DNA of 64,000 bases from SAR202 cluster bacterium bin16 (GCA_002238425.1 MPMJ01000015.1:1-64000); one strand, 5' to 3'. Counted from the stretch's first letter, positions 51,351 to 61,091 are shown. Notes: generated by a model not told the origin, from the sequence alone. Program-made: numbers and translations.

Positions 51351-51359
51351 TGCTAGAAT
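51351..51359 (+). promoter_or_regulatory. Extended -10 promoter of aroA
   Basis: TGCTAGAAT, 33 bases before the ATG; AGGAG follows at 51379-51383. Confidence 0.5.
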
Positions 51360-51392
51360 AGCCGCACCTTCCGGCGCAGGAGCGAGTCCCCC

Positions 51393-52749
51393 ATGCAGAT
51401 GACAGTGCGGCGGCCCAGACGCTTGCGCGGCGACGTGACCCCGCCGGGCGACAAATCGATCTCCCACCGCGCGGCCATCTTCAACGCCATCGCCGACGGC
51501 GAGGCGCGCGTCGAGAACTACGGCACCGGCGCGGACCTGGCCTCCACGCTCCGCGTGCTGCGCGGTCTCGGCACGCAGATCGAGCGTCACGACGACGGCG
51601 CGTTCACGGTGCGCGGCGGCATCCTCGCCGAGCCTTCGGACATCCTCAACACGGGCAACAGCGGCACGACGACGCGCCTGATGGCAGGCGTACTCGCAGG
51701 CCAGCCGTTCATGTCCGTGATGACGGGCGACCGCTCGATACGCTCCCGGCCGATGGCCCGCATTGTGGACCCGCTGCGCCTGATGGGTGCGGACGTGGAC
51801 GGACGGGACGGGGGCAGGGTCCCGCCGCGGAGCGTACGCGGGGGGAGCGCGGACGGGGGAGGGCGCGGCCGTCGACGGACGGGACGGGGGCAGGCTCGCG
51901 CCGCTGACGTTCCGCGGCGGCAGCCTGCACGGCATCGAGTACCGCATGCCCGTCGCATCGGCGCAGGTGAAGAGCGCCCTCCTCCTCGCGGGACTGTTCG
52001 CCGAGGGCGAGACGACGTTGGAGCAGCCCGCCGTCTCCCGCGACCACACGGAGTTGATGTTCCGTTCGATGGGGGTCGAGGTGATCGAGGACGGGTTGAC
52101 GGTGAGCGTGCGTCCCGGACGGCTCACCGCCATGGACGTGACCGTGCCCGCCGATATCAGTTCGGCGGCGTACTGGCTCGTCGCGGGGGTCTGCCACCCT
52201 GACGCGGAAGTGCGCGTGCGCAACGTGGGCGTGAACCCCACGCGCACCGGCATCCTCGACGCGCTGGCGATGATGGGCGCGGACGTGAGCGTCGAGAACG
52301 AGCGCACCGAGGGCGGGGAGGCTGTCGCCGACCTCGTGGCCCGCTCGAGCAGCCTCCGCGCAGCGGACATAGGAGGGGACCTCATCCCGCGCCTCGTGGA
52401 CGAGGTGCCGGTGCTTGCGCTCGCCGCCTGCTTCGCCGAGGGTACGACTGTCATCCGCGACGCTTCCGAACTGCGCATCAAGGAGAGCGACAGGCTCATG
52501 GCCTCCCGCGTCGAACTGTCCCGGTCCGGCGCACAGGTCGAAGAGTTGGACGACGGCCTGCGCATCACGGGCGGTCGCGCCCTGCACGGCACGACACACC
52601 GGACGTACGCCGACCATCGCATCGCGATGACGATGGGAGTAGCAGGGGTGGTCGCTTCCGGCGAAACGACGATAAGCGCGGCGCAGACGGCGTCGGTCTC
52701 CTACCCGACGTTCTGGGACGACCTCGGCTCGCTGGGGGAGGGCGCATAG
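51393..52749 (+). CDS. aroA: 3-phosphoshikimate 1-carboxyvinyltransferase (EPSP synthase), frame-disrupted
   Basis: The sixth step of the shikimate pathway. The first frame gives GDKSISHRAAIFNAIADGEA (EPSP signature with Lys), LNTGNSGTTTRLMAG and DRSIRSRPM. The second frame, from about 51880, gives YRMPVASAQVKSALLLAGL, RDHTELMF, ELRIKESDR, YADHRIAM and the conserved C-terminus. The frames are separated by a 76-bp imperfect tandem duplication (51798-51949); deleting one unit rejoins MGADVDGRDGGR with LAPLTFRGG. Every other feature is intact. The enzyme is otherwise conserved, so a sequence error is as likely as a true pseudogene. Confidence 0.88.
51798..51949 (+). repeat. 76-bp diverged tandem duplication in aroA
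   Basis: Both units start with the same 21 bases (GACGGACGGGACGGGGGCAG then G). The rest of the first unit is a G-rich, diverged version of the second, which encodes the normal protein. The length of 76 is 3n+1 and breaks the frame. Confidence 0.75.
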
Positions 52750-52768
52750 CCGTGAGGCGCCGTACACG

Positions 52769-53374
52769 GTGAGCACCGCCGAGCCGCATCCGCTCCTCGT
52801 CGTCGTCTCCGGTCCGTCCGGTGTCGGCAAGGATGCGATGCTCGCCCTCGTTCGAGAACAGCGCCCGGAGGTGTTCTGGGCCATCACCGCGACGACCCGG
52901 GCGGTGCGCCCCGGCGAGGAGCACGGCGTGCACCACCTCTTCCACACCCGTGAGGAGTTCCTCGAACTGCTGGAGCGCGGCGAACTGCTGGAGCACGCGG
53001 AGGTGTACGGCAACCTCTACGGCGTGCCGAAGGCGCCGGTGCGCGAGGCGCTTGCCGAAGGGCGCGACGCCATCGTGCGGACGGACGTGCAGGGCGCGGC
53101 CTCGATCCGCGCGCTCGCGCCGGACGCGCTGCTGATCTTCGTCGCGCCGCCGTCGCTGGAGGAACTCGAACGCCGCCTGCGCAGCCGCGATACGGAATCG
53201 GCGGAGGAGACGGCCCTGCGCGTCGAGACGTCCCGCCAGGAGATGCGCGACGCCGCGTGGTTCGACGCCGTCATCGTCAACGAGACCGGGGGGCTGGAGG
53301 ACGCCGCGCAGGAAACCATCGCCGTCATAGAGCGTGAGCGGAAGCGCGTCCCCCCGCGCGAGGTGAGCCTGTAG
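52769..53374 (+). CDS. gmk: Guanylate kinase
   Basis: A 201-residue kinase that phosphorylates GMP to GDP. The P-loop GPSGVGKDAML carries Asp-Ala where many relatives have Gly/Ser-Thr. The GMP-binding region (TTRAVRPGEEHGVHHLF), LEHAEVYGNLYGVPKAPV and VRTDVQGAASIRA are present. GTG 52769 follows the aroA stop by 19 bp. It is probably co-transcribed with aroA. Confidence 0.9.
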   Translation: MSTAEPHPLLVVVSGPSGVGKDAMLALVREQRPEVFWAITATTRAVRPGEEHGVHHLFHTREEFLELLERGELLEHAEVYGNLYGVPKAPVREALAEGRDAIVRTDVQGAASIRALAPDALLIFVAPPSLEELERRLRSRDTESAEETALRVETSRQEMRDAAWFDAVIVNETGGLEDAAQETIAVIERERKRVPPREVSL

Positions 53375-53432
53375 CCCAGAATCCTGCGCACCTCTGCTAT
53401 CCTCCGCGCTATCCCGCACGAGGTAGGTGCTG

Positions 53433-54575
53433 ATGATTACGAAGTTCTCCGTCCTCTACGTCGGCTTCACGGAACTGGACAACGTGGGGCTGGACGGCAC
53501 GCCGCCGGACGAGCGGCATCTCTCCAATGAACAGATCGTGAAGGCGTACAAGATGTCGCTTGACGTGGCGCAGCACATGGACAAGCTCGGGTTCGACACA
53601 CTCTGGGGCGCGGAGCACCACTTCCAGCGCGAGGGCTACGAGGTCGTCCCGAACCTCATCCTGTGGGGGACATACCTGGCGGCGCGCACTGAGCGCCTGA
53701 AGCTCGGCTGCGCGTTCAACGTGAGCCCCGTCTGGCATCCCATCCGCCTCGCCGAGGACTATGCGATGGCCGACATCATGACCGACGGGCGCGTGATCTT
53801 CGGCGTGGGGCGCGGCTACCAGACGCGCGAGGTCGAGACGATGGGCGCCCCCCTGCTCGATCAGGACGCCAACCGCGAGTTGTTTGAGGAGCAGATGGAA
53901 ATCATGATGAAGGCGTTCCACCAGGACTCCTTCAGCCACCACGGCAAGCACTACACCATCCCCGCGCCAACGAAATTCCGCGGCTACGAACCGACGGAGG
54001 TGACGCTGGTGCCCCGTCCAATCCACCAGCCGGTGGAGATATGGCAGGCGATAGCCAGCGGGAGGTCCATCCCCTACATGGCGCGCAACGGCATCAAAGG
54101 GATGATCACGCAGAACGGCGACCGGCTGGCGCGGCAGATATTCCACACGTACCAGGAAGAGGCCGCGAAGGCTGGCCGGCAGCTGGAGCTCGGCGAGGAC
54201 CTCTGCCTCGGTGTCGCGATGTCCATCGCGCCGACGCCCGAGGAGGCGGTCGAGAAGGTGCGCCCGTACCACGACGAGGCGTACAAGTGGTTCGCGCCGT
54301 TCGGGTTCGTGCGCTACGTGGATGAAGACGGACGTCCGTGGGGCACGCCCGGCGCACCTGCCAGAGTGCCCACGATAGAGGAGGGCGTGCGACAGCGCGC
54401 GTGGCTGTGCGGCCCGCCGGAGTTGGTCATCCGTGAGATCAAGGCCTACGAGGCGGAGTTCCCCGGCCTGGACCAGGTGATGTTCCGCTGGCCGGAAGGC
54501 ATGCCCGCGGAAGATTTCAAGGAGCAACTCTCACTCTTCGCCGAGCACGTCATGCCGCACTTCGGGCAGGGGTAA
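53433..54575 (+). CDS. LLM-class flavin/F420-dependent oxidoreductase
   Basis: A 380-residue luciferase-like protein. LGFDTLWGAEHHFQREG, TERLKLGCAFNVSPVWHP, DIMTDGRVIFGVGRGYQTRE and the late GPPELVIREIKAYEAE define the group. EHHF is the substrate-side motif of bacterial luciferase-like monooxygenases. Unlike the gene at 12437 it is far from the cof genes, so flavin or F420 use is open. ATG 53433 follows GAGGTAGG. Confidence 0.85.
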   Translation: MITKFSVLYVGFTELDNVGLDGTPPDERHLSNEQIVKAYKMSLDVAQHMDKLGFDTLWGAEHHFQREGYEVVPNLILWGTYLAARTERLKLGCAFNVSPVWHPIRLAEDYAMADIMTDGRVIFGVGRGYQTREVETMGAPLLDQDANRELFEEQMEIMMKAFHQDSFSHHGKHYTIPAPTKFRGYEPTEVTLVPRPIHQPVEIWQAIASGRSIPYMARNGIKGMITQNGDRLARQIFHTYQEEAAKAGRQLELGEDLCLGVAMSIAPTPEEAVEKVRPYHDEAYKWFAPFGFVRYVDEDGRPWGTPGAPARVPTIEEGVRQRAWLCGPPELVIREIKAYEAEFPGLDQVMFRWPEGMPAEDFKEQLSLFAEHVMPHFGQG

Positions 54576-54578
54576 CCT

Positions 54579-55328
54579 TTACGACACTTCCTTACCGCCG
54601 TTGACCGCGATGAGTTGCCCGGTGATGAAGTCCGCGTCGTCGGAGAAGAGGAAGGCGACGGTGCCCGCGAGATCGTTCGGAACGCCGCGGCGTCCGAACG
54701 CCCGCGACGCTTCCTCGGTTGCCTCGTTGCCGGTGAGCGAAGGGTCCTGGTCTGTGCCGCCGGGCGCGAGCGTGTTGACGTTGATGTTGTGCTCGCCGAG
54801 CTCGCGGCAGATGGCGCGGGTGAATGCCATCACCGCGCCCTTGGAGGCGACGTAGTGCGGGTTGCTGTCGCGCACGTTGTTGGACGTGCGGAGCATCGTG
54901 GTGGAGCCGACGTTAACGATCTTTCCGCCGCCCTGATCGCGCATGTACGGGAAGACGGCGCGCACGCAGAGGAACGTCCCACGTGCGTTCACCGAGAAGA
55001 CTTTGTCCCACCAGTCCGGGTCGACGTCCATGAGCGAGGGGCCGGTGATGTTCCGCATGAGGCCGGCGTTGTTGAGCAGACCGTCGATGCGTCCAAAGCG
55101 CTCGACGGTCTGGCGCGCCAGGGCCATCGTCTCTTCCTCGCTGGAAACGTCCACGTTGAGCGGGAGCACCTCGGCTCCCTCGGCCTCGCAGAGGCGAGCC
55201 GTCTCCGAGCAGTCGAGCACGTCAGCGACGGTGAGCTTCGCGCCTTCCTTAGCCAGCCGTACGGCGTAGGCCTGCCCCAGATGGCGCGCCGCGCCGGTAA
55301 CGATGATGACCTTGCCTTCCAGGCGCAT
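54579..55328 (-). CDS. SDR family oxidoreductase
   Basis: A 249-residue classical SDR. TGAARHLG (residues 11-18) replaces the usual TGxxxGIG, with His-Leu-Gly at its end. NNAG, a serine in VNVGSTTML and YVASKGA (YxxxK) are present. It lies downstream of lutC (26 bp) in the same direction. The substrate is unknown. Confidence 0.83.
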   Translation of the reverse strand: MRLEGKVIIVTGAARHLGQAYAVRLAKEGAKLTVADVLDCSETARLCEAEGAEVLPLNVDVSSEEETMALARQTVERFGRIDGLLNNAGLMRNITGPSLMDVDPDWWDKVFSVNARGTFLCVRAVFPYMRDQGGGKIVNVGSTTMLRTSNNVRDSNPHYVASKGAVMAFTRAICRELGEHNINVNTLAPGGTDQDPSLTGNEATEEASRAFGRRGVPNDLAGTVAFLFSDDADFITGQLIAVNGGKEVS

Positions 55329-55354
55329 CGGTCGCCTCCTCCGGTCGTCGCTGG

Positions 55355-56107
55355 TCAGCCCAGGATGACCATGTGCACTTCTCCGGGGCCGTGGACGCCG
55401 ATGGTGAGCGTCTGTTCTATGTCAGCCGTGCGGGACGGCCCGGAGATGAAGTTGAAGTAGTTGGCGGTCCGCCCGCGCGCCTGCATGCGGTTCAGCCGCG
55501 TGATGGCGAAAAAGTCGTCCAGCGTTTCGAGCACCTGCTCCGGCTCGATGAGCAGGACGAGTCTGGGCGGCGCGAGCGAGGCGAGGCGCGCCACGCCCCT
55601 GCGTGGTGTGACTGCGCAACTGGCTGTCTCGGCGATGGCGTAGGAGACGCCAGTCACGCCCATGTCGGCGCGGAACGCCATATCGCGCAAGGCACCCCGG
55701 GTTCGCGATCTTCCGGATGCGAGGATCGCGGGGGAGACACCGACAGAGCGGAGCGGCGTGTCTATGTTCACTCGCTTGAATACGTCCTCAGCCGAGCGGA
55801 CGAGACTCTTCACGCCTGACTGCTGGGCGATCTCGGCAATGATGCCTGCGGCTTCCTCCGCGTCGCCCGCCCTGCGGACGTTCCATGAAGCCGCGGCGGC
55901 GGTCCGGGCGAGACGGTCCAGCGTAGAGCTCCTGCGCGCCTCGTTCCTTGCAACGATGGTACGCACCTTCTCCTGCTGGCGCATAGCGTTCGATTTGAGC
56001 GATGGGTGGTCCGGCATGTGGACGATGGGCTCGGTGCGCCCCAGCGCCGAGCGGACGCGCAGCAGGAAAGCGGTCTTGTTCGGGTGTTCTTCCGGCGTTG
56101 GGGACAC
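55355..56107 (-). CDS. lutC: LutC-like lactate utilization protein (LUD domain)
   Basis: A 250-residue LUD-domain protein. The N-terminal KTAFLLRVRSALGR and the late ETASCAVTPRRGVARLAS, PRLVLLIEPEQVLETL and YFNFISGPSRTADIEQ are family features; the last is the conserved SGPSxTADIE motif. It acts with LutA and LutB in the iron-sulfur L-lactate (or glycolate-like) oxidase. The gene is separated from lutB by 3 bp. Confidence 0.88.
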   Translation of the reverse strand: MSPTPEEHPNKTAFLLRVRSALGRTEPIVHMPDHPSLKSNAMRQQEKVRTIVARNEARRSSTLDRLARTAAAASWNVRRAGDAEEAAGIIAEIAQQSGVKSLVRSAEDVFKRVNIDTPLRSVGVSPAILASGRSRTRGALRDMAFRADMGVTGVSYAIAETASCAVTPRRGVARLASLAPPRLVLLIEPEQVLETLDDFFAITRLNRMQARGRTANYFNFISGPSRTADIEQTLTIGVHGPGEVHMVILG

Positions 56108-56110
56108 GGC

Positions 56111-57571
56111 CTACCTCAGTTCCGTCCCGTTGTCGTGTGCGAGCTCCTCTCGCCACAGCCGGGCGAACGACCTGGGCGCAGGCGCGGGGAAGTCGCGGCT
56201 CGCTGTCCAGCCGCTCACCATCGGAGTGAACGGCAGTTTGCGCACCTTACCGCCGCGCGCGAACGGGCGTGTGAGCAGCCTGCCGAGGTTCGCCTTGCCC
56301 TCCAGCGCCCTGCGGCTCCGCATCGCGCCGTGCCACTGGCCTACGAAGAGCCGCTCCATCCATGTCGTGCTCCGTTCGCCGATGGCGCCTTCAGCCACCT
56401 TGTAGCGCAGGTGCAGCAGCAGGCGGGGGATGTCTATCTTGACAGGGCACACGTCCTTGCACGTGCCGCAGAGCGTCGAAGCGTAAGGCAGGTCGCGTGC
56501 GACCTTCATGTTGGTCATGGGCGGGGTTACGATCGCGCCGATGGGACCGGAGTAGACCCAGCCGTAGGCGTGTCCGCCTATCTTGCGGTAGACGGGGCAG
56601 TGGTTCAGGCAAGCACCGCAGCGGATGCAGCGCAGCGCCTCCCGCATCACCTCGTCGCGCAGCAGGTTGAGGCGGCCGTTGTCCACGAGGATGAGGTGGA
56701 ACTCCTCGGGGCCGTCCTCGTCGCTCGGCGCGCGCGGGCCACTCGCGAAGGTGTTGTAGCTCGTGATGCGCTGTCCGGTGGCGGAGCGCGGCAGCAGGCG
56801 CAGGAAGAGCGCAAGGTCCTCGATGGCAGGGACGATCTTCTCCATGCCCGCGAGGACGACGTGGATACGGGGCGCCGAGGTCGTCATGCGACCGTTCCCC
56901 TCGTTCGTAACGAGGCAGACCGTGCCGGTCTCGGCCACGACGAAGTTCGCGCCGCTGATGCCCATGTCCGCTACGGCGAACTTCTCGCGCAATGCATCGC
57001 GCGCGTACACACAAAGGCGCTTGATGTCCTGCGTCGGCGCGGTCTTCAGCCACTCCTGAAAGAGCGTGGACACTTCTTGTCGCGTCTTGTGCATCGCCGG
57101 AGCGATGATGTGGAACGGCGTCTCGCCCGCCAGCTGGATGATGTACTCGCCGAGGTCCGTCTCCACCGGTTCGATGCCCTCGCCCTCGAGGACGTGGTTG
57201 ATGCCCATCTCCTCGGAGACCATGGACTTGCTCTTGATGACGGTCTTCACGCCGTTGCGCTTCGCGATGTCGAGCACGATGGCGTTCGCCTGCGCCGCGT
57301 CGTCCGCGAAGTAGACGTGGCCCCCGTTCCGGCGGACGCTCTTGTCGACCATGTCGAGGTAGTAGTCGAGGTGCTCCAGCGTGGACTGCTTGATGCCGGC
57401 GGCGCGGGTGCGCATCGCCTCCCAGCTCTCGTCGCCGAAGTCGTCCTCGATGACGTTGGCGCGCGCGCCGACGAAGTGCTCCATGACGTGCTCCAGTGAG
57501 TGCTGGAGCTTCTCGTCACGCAGCGCCTTGCCGGACGCCTTCTTGAACTCTGCGCTCTTGACCTCAGCCAT
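56111..57571 (-). CDS. lutB: LutB-like iron-sulfur protein
   Basis: A 486-residue protein with an N-terminal LUD-like region (GNGRMTTSAPRIHVVLAGMEK, about residues 225-245) and two [4Fe-4S] motifs: CIRCGACLNHCPVY (about 310-323) and CGTCKDVCPVKID (about 358-370). It is the electron-transfer core of the LutABC oxidase. The start overlaps the lutA stop by 8 bp. Confidence 0.9.
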   Translation of the reverse strand: MAEVKSAEFKKASGKALRDEKLQHSLEHVMEHFVGARANVIEDDFGDESWEAMRTRAAGIKQSTLEHLDYYLDMVDKSVRRNGGHVYFADDAAQANAIVLDIAKRNGVKTVIKSKSMVSEEMGINHVLEGEGIEPVETDLGEYIIQLAGETPFHIIAPAMHKTRQEVSTLFQEWLKTAPTQDIKRLCVYARDALREKFAVADMGISGANFVVAETGTVCLVTNEGNGRMTTSAPRIHVVLAGMEKIVPAIEDLALFLRLLPRSATGQRITSYNTFASGPRAPSDEDGPEEFHLILVDNGRLNLLRDEVMREALRCIRCGACLNHCPVYRKIGGHAYGWVYSGPIGAIVTPPMTNMKVARDLPYASTLCGTCKDVCPVKIDIPRLLLHLRYKVAEGAIGERSTTWMERLFVGQWHGAMRSRRALEGKANLGRLLTRPFARGGKVRKLPFTPMVSGWTASRDFPAPAPRSFARLWREELAHDNGTELR

Positions 57572-58388
57572 CAGTTCCGTCCTCAGCCAGCAGTTCGGCG
57601 ATGTGCATGGCGCGGACGTTCATGCCGCGCCGCTCCATCGCCCCGCGGATGTGCATCAGGCAGCCGCAGTCGTTCGCGACAACGGCGCCCGCGCCCGACT
57701 CGGCGATGGTCTTCAACTTCTCGTCGAGGATGGCGGTCGATATCTCGGGAAACTTCACGGAGAAGAGGCCGCCGAAACCGCAGCAGGCGTCCGGGTTCTC
57801 CATCTCCTGCAGTTCGACGCCCCGTACGTTCCCGATGAGGTCCCGGGGCGCTTCCTTGATGCGCAGCTCGCGCAGCAGGTGACAGGCGTCGTGGTACGTC
57901 ACGAGTCCCTCTGACGCTGCTCCCACATCCGACGTGCCAACGACGTTGACGATGTAGTCCGAGAGCTCGCGCGTCTTCTCGCCGACGGCCTGGGCGCGCT
58001 CCAGTGTTTCGGGATCGTCCTCGAACAGTTCGCGGTAATAGACCTTGATCATGCTGGCGCACGAGCCAGATGGCACGACGACCTGCTCCTCGTTCTCGAA
58101 CACGTCCAGGAAGTGCTTCGCGACGTCGGCAGCGTGGGAGCGGAAGCCACCGTTGAAGGCGATCTGGCCGCAGCAGGTCTGGTCTTCAGGGAATGAGACG
58201 TCTACACCGAGGCGGCGCAGCACCTTGACAGCAGCGACGCCAACCTCCGGGTAGAACTGGTCGACGAGGCAGGTGGCGCAGAGCGCCGCCCGGAACTTCG
58301 GGGACTGCTGCCCTCGCTGCCTTCCGCCCGTTCTGGGCCTGCCGGAGGAACGTCTGGAATATGCGGGGGAACCGCGTCGTCGAGCCAC
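57564..58388 (-). CDS. lutA: LutA-like Fe-S oxidoreductase
   Basis: A protein of up to 274 residues with two Cys-rich CCG domains: TCCGQIAFNGG near residue 88 and ACCGFGGLFSVKFPE near residue 192, plus FRAALCATCLVDQFYPEVG at the start. These match LutA/YkgE. The N-terminal start is uncertain: family members begin near the ALCATCLVDQ strand, whereas the frame continues to GTG 58388 through an Arg-rich stretch. No RBS decides it. It forms the first gene of lutABC. Confidence 0.85.
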   Translation of the reverse strand: MARRRGSPAYSRRSSGRPRTGGRQRGQQSPKFRAALCATCLVDQFYPEVGVAAVKVLRRLGVDVSFPEDQTCCGQIAFNGGFRSHAADVAKHFLDVFENEEQVVVPSGSCASMIKVYYRELFEDDPETLERAQAVGEKTRELSDYIVNVVGTSDVGAASEGLVTYHDACHLLRELRIKEAPRDLIGNVRGVELQEMENPDACCGFGGLFSVKFPEISTAILDEKLKTIAESGAGAVVANDCGCLMHIRGAMERRGMNVRAMHIAELLAEDGTDG

Positions 58389-58465
58389 GAGAGCAAGGTA
58401 GCAGAGCGGGGCAGGCGTGGCAACCGGCGGGGGGCACCCGCCGGTTGCCAATCACATTCCTCTGC

Positions 58466-60934
58466 TTACATACCGCTGCCGAAGATCTCCCGTCCGATCC
58501 ACTCGAGGAGCGCGGGCTGCGGCCAGATGACGAACAGGACGTTGTCTGCCATCACGAACTCGAACAGGAAGACGAAGCACATCGTGATGACGGCCGCGAG
58601 TATGCGCCAGGAGAAGAGCCATTCAAGGGCCGCAGGAGGCTGGAATTCCCGGACAGGGCGCGCGAAGAGGAGCAGCATCGGAGCGACGCCTGGCAGGAGC
58701 CTGATCGCCCAGCCCAGTGGATTGTCCGGCCAACCGGCCGTGAAGAGGATGGTGACAACAAGCGAGAACGTCAGCGCGACGACGCCCATGACACCTGGGA
58801 TGGCGGGCATGCCGCCGACACCCTGCGCTCCGATCGAGAGGACGTATGCCACGGTAAGCGCCACAACAACGCCGGTGGCGATGATCTGACCGGTGTCCGC
58901 AGTACCGATGAGCGCCGCGCCGATCGCCGAAAGCGCGCCCACGATGATGCCGGCGCCGACCGCCTTGGGCAAGGGGAAGCTCGCTTGGCCAAGCAGGGTG
59001 AACGGCAGGTAGCCCGCCAGCGCCATCACGCTCCACCGCAGGCCGATGGTGCCCGTCAGCAGTGCGAACATGACGAACCCGCCGGCGATGAGCAGTGCTG
59101 CCTGCTTGGCGCCCGGCAGAACAAGGCTGTGCATGCCGAGGTCCATGATCTCCGTGTGCCGGTGGCCGCGCTCTCTAAGGTGGAACATCAGCTGCACCAG
59201 TGACAACACGATGATCAAGACGACCATGAGTCGGGTGAGGAACCACGACTCGGTAGCCTGGAAGCCGAGGCTGCCCCACCAGAACGCTATGCTCCCTGCA
59301 ACGAGCAGGAAGATGGGGAAGTTCCGGACCTCAACCAGTCGCCTCAAGAAGCCGGGACGCTCTTGCTCACCGGTGCCCGATCCACCTGCAGGCGGCTGCG
59401 CCGCTGCGGAGGAAAGCGTCTGGCTTCCCGCGGCGCGGGAGAAGAAGTAGGCGGTGGCCAGCGCGATCAGGATGAGCGCGATAGTGAGCGGTCGCAGCAG
59501 CACGCCGAGCACATCGCTGTCATGACCGCCGATCGACACCGGGTCCACCACGTTGAGCGCGGAGAGGAAGTTCTCCTCGATGATGGGCCCAAGGATGATA
59601 CCGAGCAGGAGTGGCGGCCTTGGCCACTGGAACAGCTTCATCATGATGCCGATGCCCATGAAGACTGCCATCACCGGAAGAGCAAGCCAGGTCGTCCAGT
59701 TGATGACCGCGGCGAGGATGGAGATGGGGATGAACACGCCGCCGATGAGGGGGTAGGGGATCCGGGTGAGCTTCGCCAGCTGACCTGTAGCGACGATGCC
59801 GATCATCGTGACGATGAAGTTGCCGATGGCGAGGGTTATGACGAACAGGATGGTCACGTCTGCCTGATCGCCGAGGAGTCGTGGACCGGGCGTGAAGTCC
59901 AGCGCGATCATCGCGACCAGCACCAGCGCCCAGGCGAGGCCGCCGGGAACGCCCAGCGCAAGCGTCGGGAGCGCTTGTCCCGCCTCCTTCGAGTTCTGTG
60001 CTGATTCGGCGAAGAGCACGCCGTCCAGCGAACCCTTGCCGAACTGGCTCTTGTCCTTGGTCCAGAAGATGCCGAAGGCGTAGGACAGCCAGTCGATGAC
60101 CGCGGCGCCAACGCCCGGAATGGCGCCGAGCACGACGCCGAACACGGACTGGCGAATCACCATCGGCCCGCGTGTGAAGCCGTGCCTTGCTCCGCGCCAT
60201 ACCTCGCGGGTGTTGACGATAGAGCCAGGCGGTGCGACTGGCCGCCGCGCGATGGCGAGGTCAATCATCTCCGGCAGCGCGAAGAAGCCCAGTGTTACCA
60301 CGATGATGGGCAACCCTTCCCAGAGGTTGGGCTGGTCGAACACGAACCGTACGTCGCCGGTGATGGCGTTGATGCCCACCGTGCCGAACATTATTCCGAG
60401 CGCACCTGCGGCGAGCCCCTTCACCATGGCCCCCGCGCTCAGCGCGGAGACCATTGCGATGCCGAAGAACGCCACCGCCGCAATCTCAGGGAAGCCGAAC
60501 AGCAGGATGACCGGTTTCACCACCGGTATCAGAATCGCCAGGACGATCGCGCCGACGAGGCCGCCCATCGCAGAGACGGCATAGACGGCGCCCAGCGTAT
60601 GGGCTGCGCGGCCCTGGCGCGCCAACTGATGGCCTTCGAGGAACGTCACCTGGGTGGCAGCGGAGGGCTGGCCGAAGAGGACGGCCGGGATGGAGTCCAG
60701 CGTGTTGTTCACGCCGGTCATGGAAGCGAGCATGACGAGACCGATCGCCGCCTGGTCGCCTCTGAAGAATTCGACGATGAATGGGATGGACAGCGCCATG
60801 ATGATGACGCCGGATGCACCCGGCACCATGCCGGTGAGCCCAGCGACGAATACCGCCACTACCACAGCTATCCAGTAGAGTGGATCGGCCAGGTAACCCA
60901 GCGCTTGCCCGAGTTCGCCGTACAGTTCGCCCAA
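58466..60934 (-). CDS. Tripartite tricarboxylate transporter, fused TctA-TctB
   Basis: An 822-residue integral membrane protein. Residues 1-500 are a TctA permease (GMVPGASGVIIMALSIPF, LDSIPAVLFGQPSAATQ, FAESAQNSKEAGQALP, GVPGGLAWALVLV, PRPPLLLGIILGPIIEE). After a Gly/Gln/Glu linker near 520-530, the rest has five or more helices resembling a TctB small subunit, with extra helices. TctA and TctB are usually separate genes. The binding proteins are encoded upstream. The gene ends 77 bp before lutA. Confidence 0.85.
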   Translation of the reverse strand: MGELYGELGQALGYLADPLYWIAVVVAVFVAGLTGMVPGASGVIIMALSIPFIVEFFRGDQAAIGLVMLASMTGVNNTLDSIPAVLFGQPSAATQVTFLEGHQLARQGRAAHTLGAVYAVSAMGGLVGAIVLAILIPVVKPVILLFGFPEIAAVAFFGIAMVSALSAGAMVKGLAAGALGIMFGTVGINAITGDVRFVFDQPNLWEGLPIIVVTLGFFALPEMIDLAIARRPVAPPGSIVNTREVWRGARHGFTRGPMVIRQSVFGVVLGAIPGVGAAVIDWLSYAFGIFWTKDKSQFGKGSLDGVLFAESAQNSKEAGQALPTLALGVPGGLAWALVLVAMIALDFTPGPRLLGDQADVTILFVITLAIGNFIVTMIGIVATGQLAKLTRIPYPLIGGVFIPISILAAVINWTTWLALPVMAVFMGIGIMMKLFQWPRPPLLLGIILGPIIEENFLSALNVVDPVSIGGHDSDVLGVLLRPLTIALILIALATAYFFSRAAGSQTLSSAAAQPPAGGSGTGEQERPGFLRRLVEVRNFPIFLLVAGSIAFWWGSLGFQATESWFLTRLMVVLIIVLSLVQLMFHLRERGHRHTEIMDLGMHSLVLPGAKQAALLIAGGFVMFALLTGTIGLRWSVMALAGYLPFTLLGQASFPLPKAVGAGIIVGALSAIGAALIGTADTGQIIATGVVVALTVAYVLSIGAQGVGGMPAIPGVMGVVALTFSLVVTILFTAGWPDNPLGWAIRLLPGVAPMLLLFARPVREFQPPAALEWLFSWRILAAVITMCFVFLFEFVMADNVLFVIWPQPALLEWIGREIFGSGM

Positions 60935-61052
60935 GGGTCGCCTCCCTGCGCGCCGTAGCGCTGTGTACCGCCTGCGCTCCTGGAACGCAAACGCCCGCCC
61001 CTTGAGGGCCGTATCCGGCTCTAATGGGGCGGGCGGATTCTATGCACAGGAA

Positions 61053-61080
61053 GGGCGGCCTGACAACCATCAGGCCGCCC
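61053..61080. terminator. Strong inverted repeat after TctC copy 1
   Basis: GGGCGGCCTGA and TCAGGCCGCCC form an 11-bp stem with a 6-base loop, just after the stop of the 61092 gene. It lies between the TctC and TctA genes and could reduce read-through, giving more binding protein than permease. Confidence 0.65.
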
Positions 61081-61091
61081 TCGTGATCATC

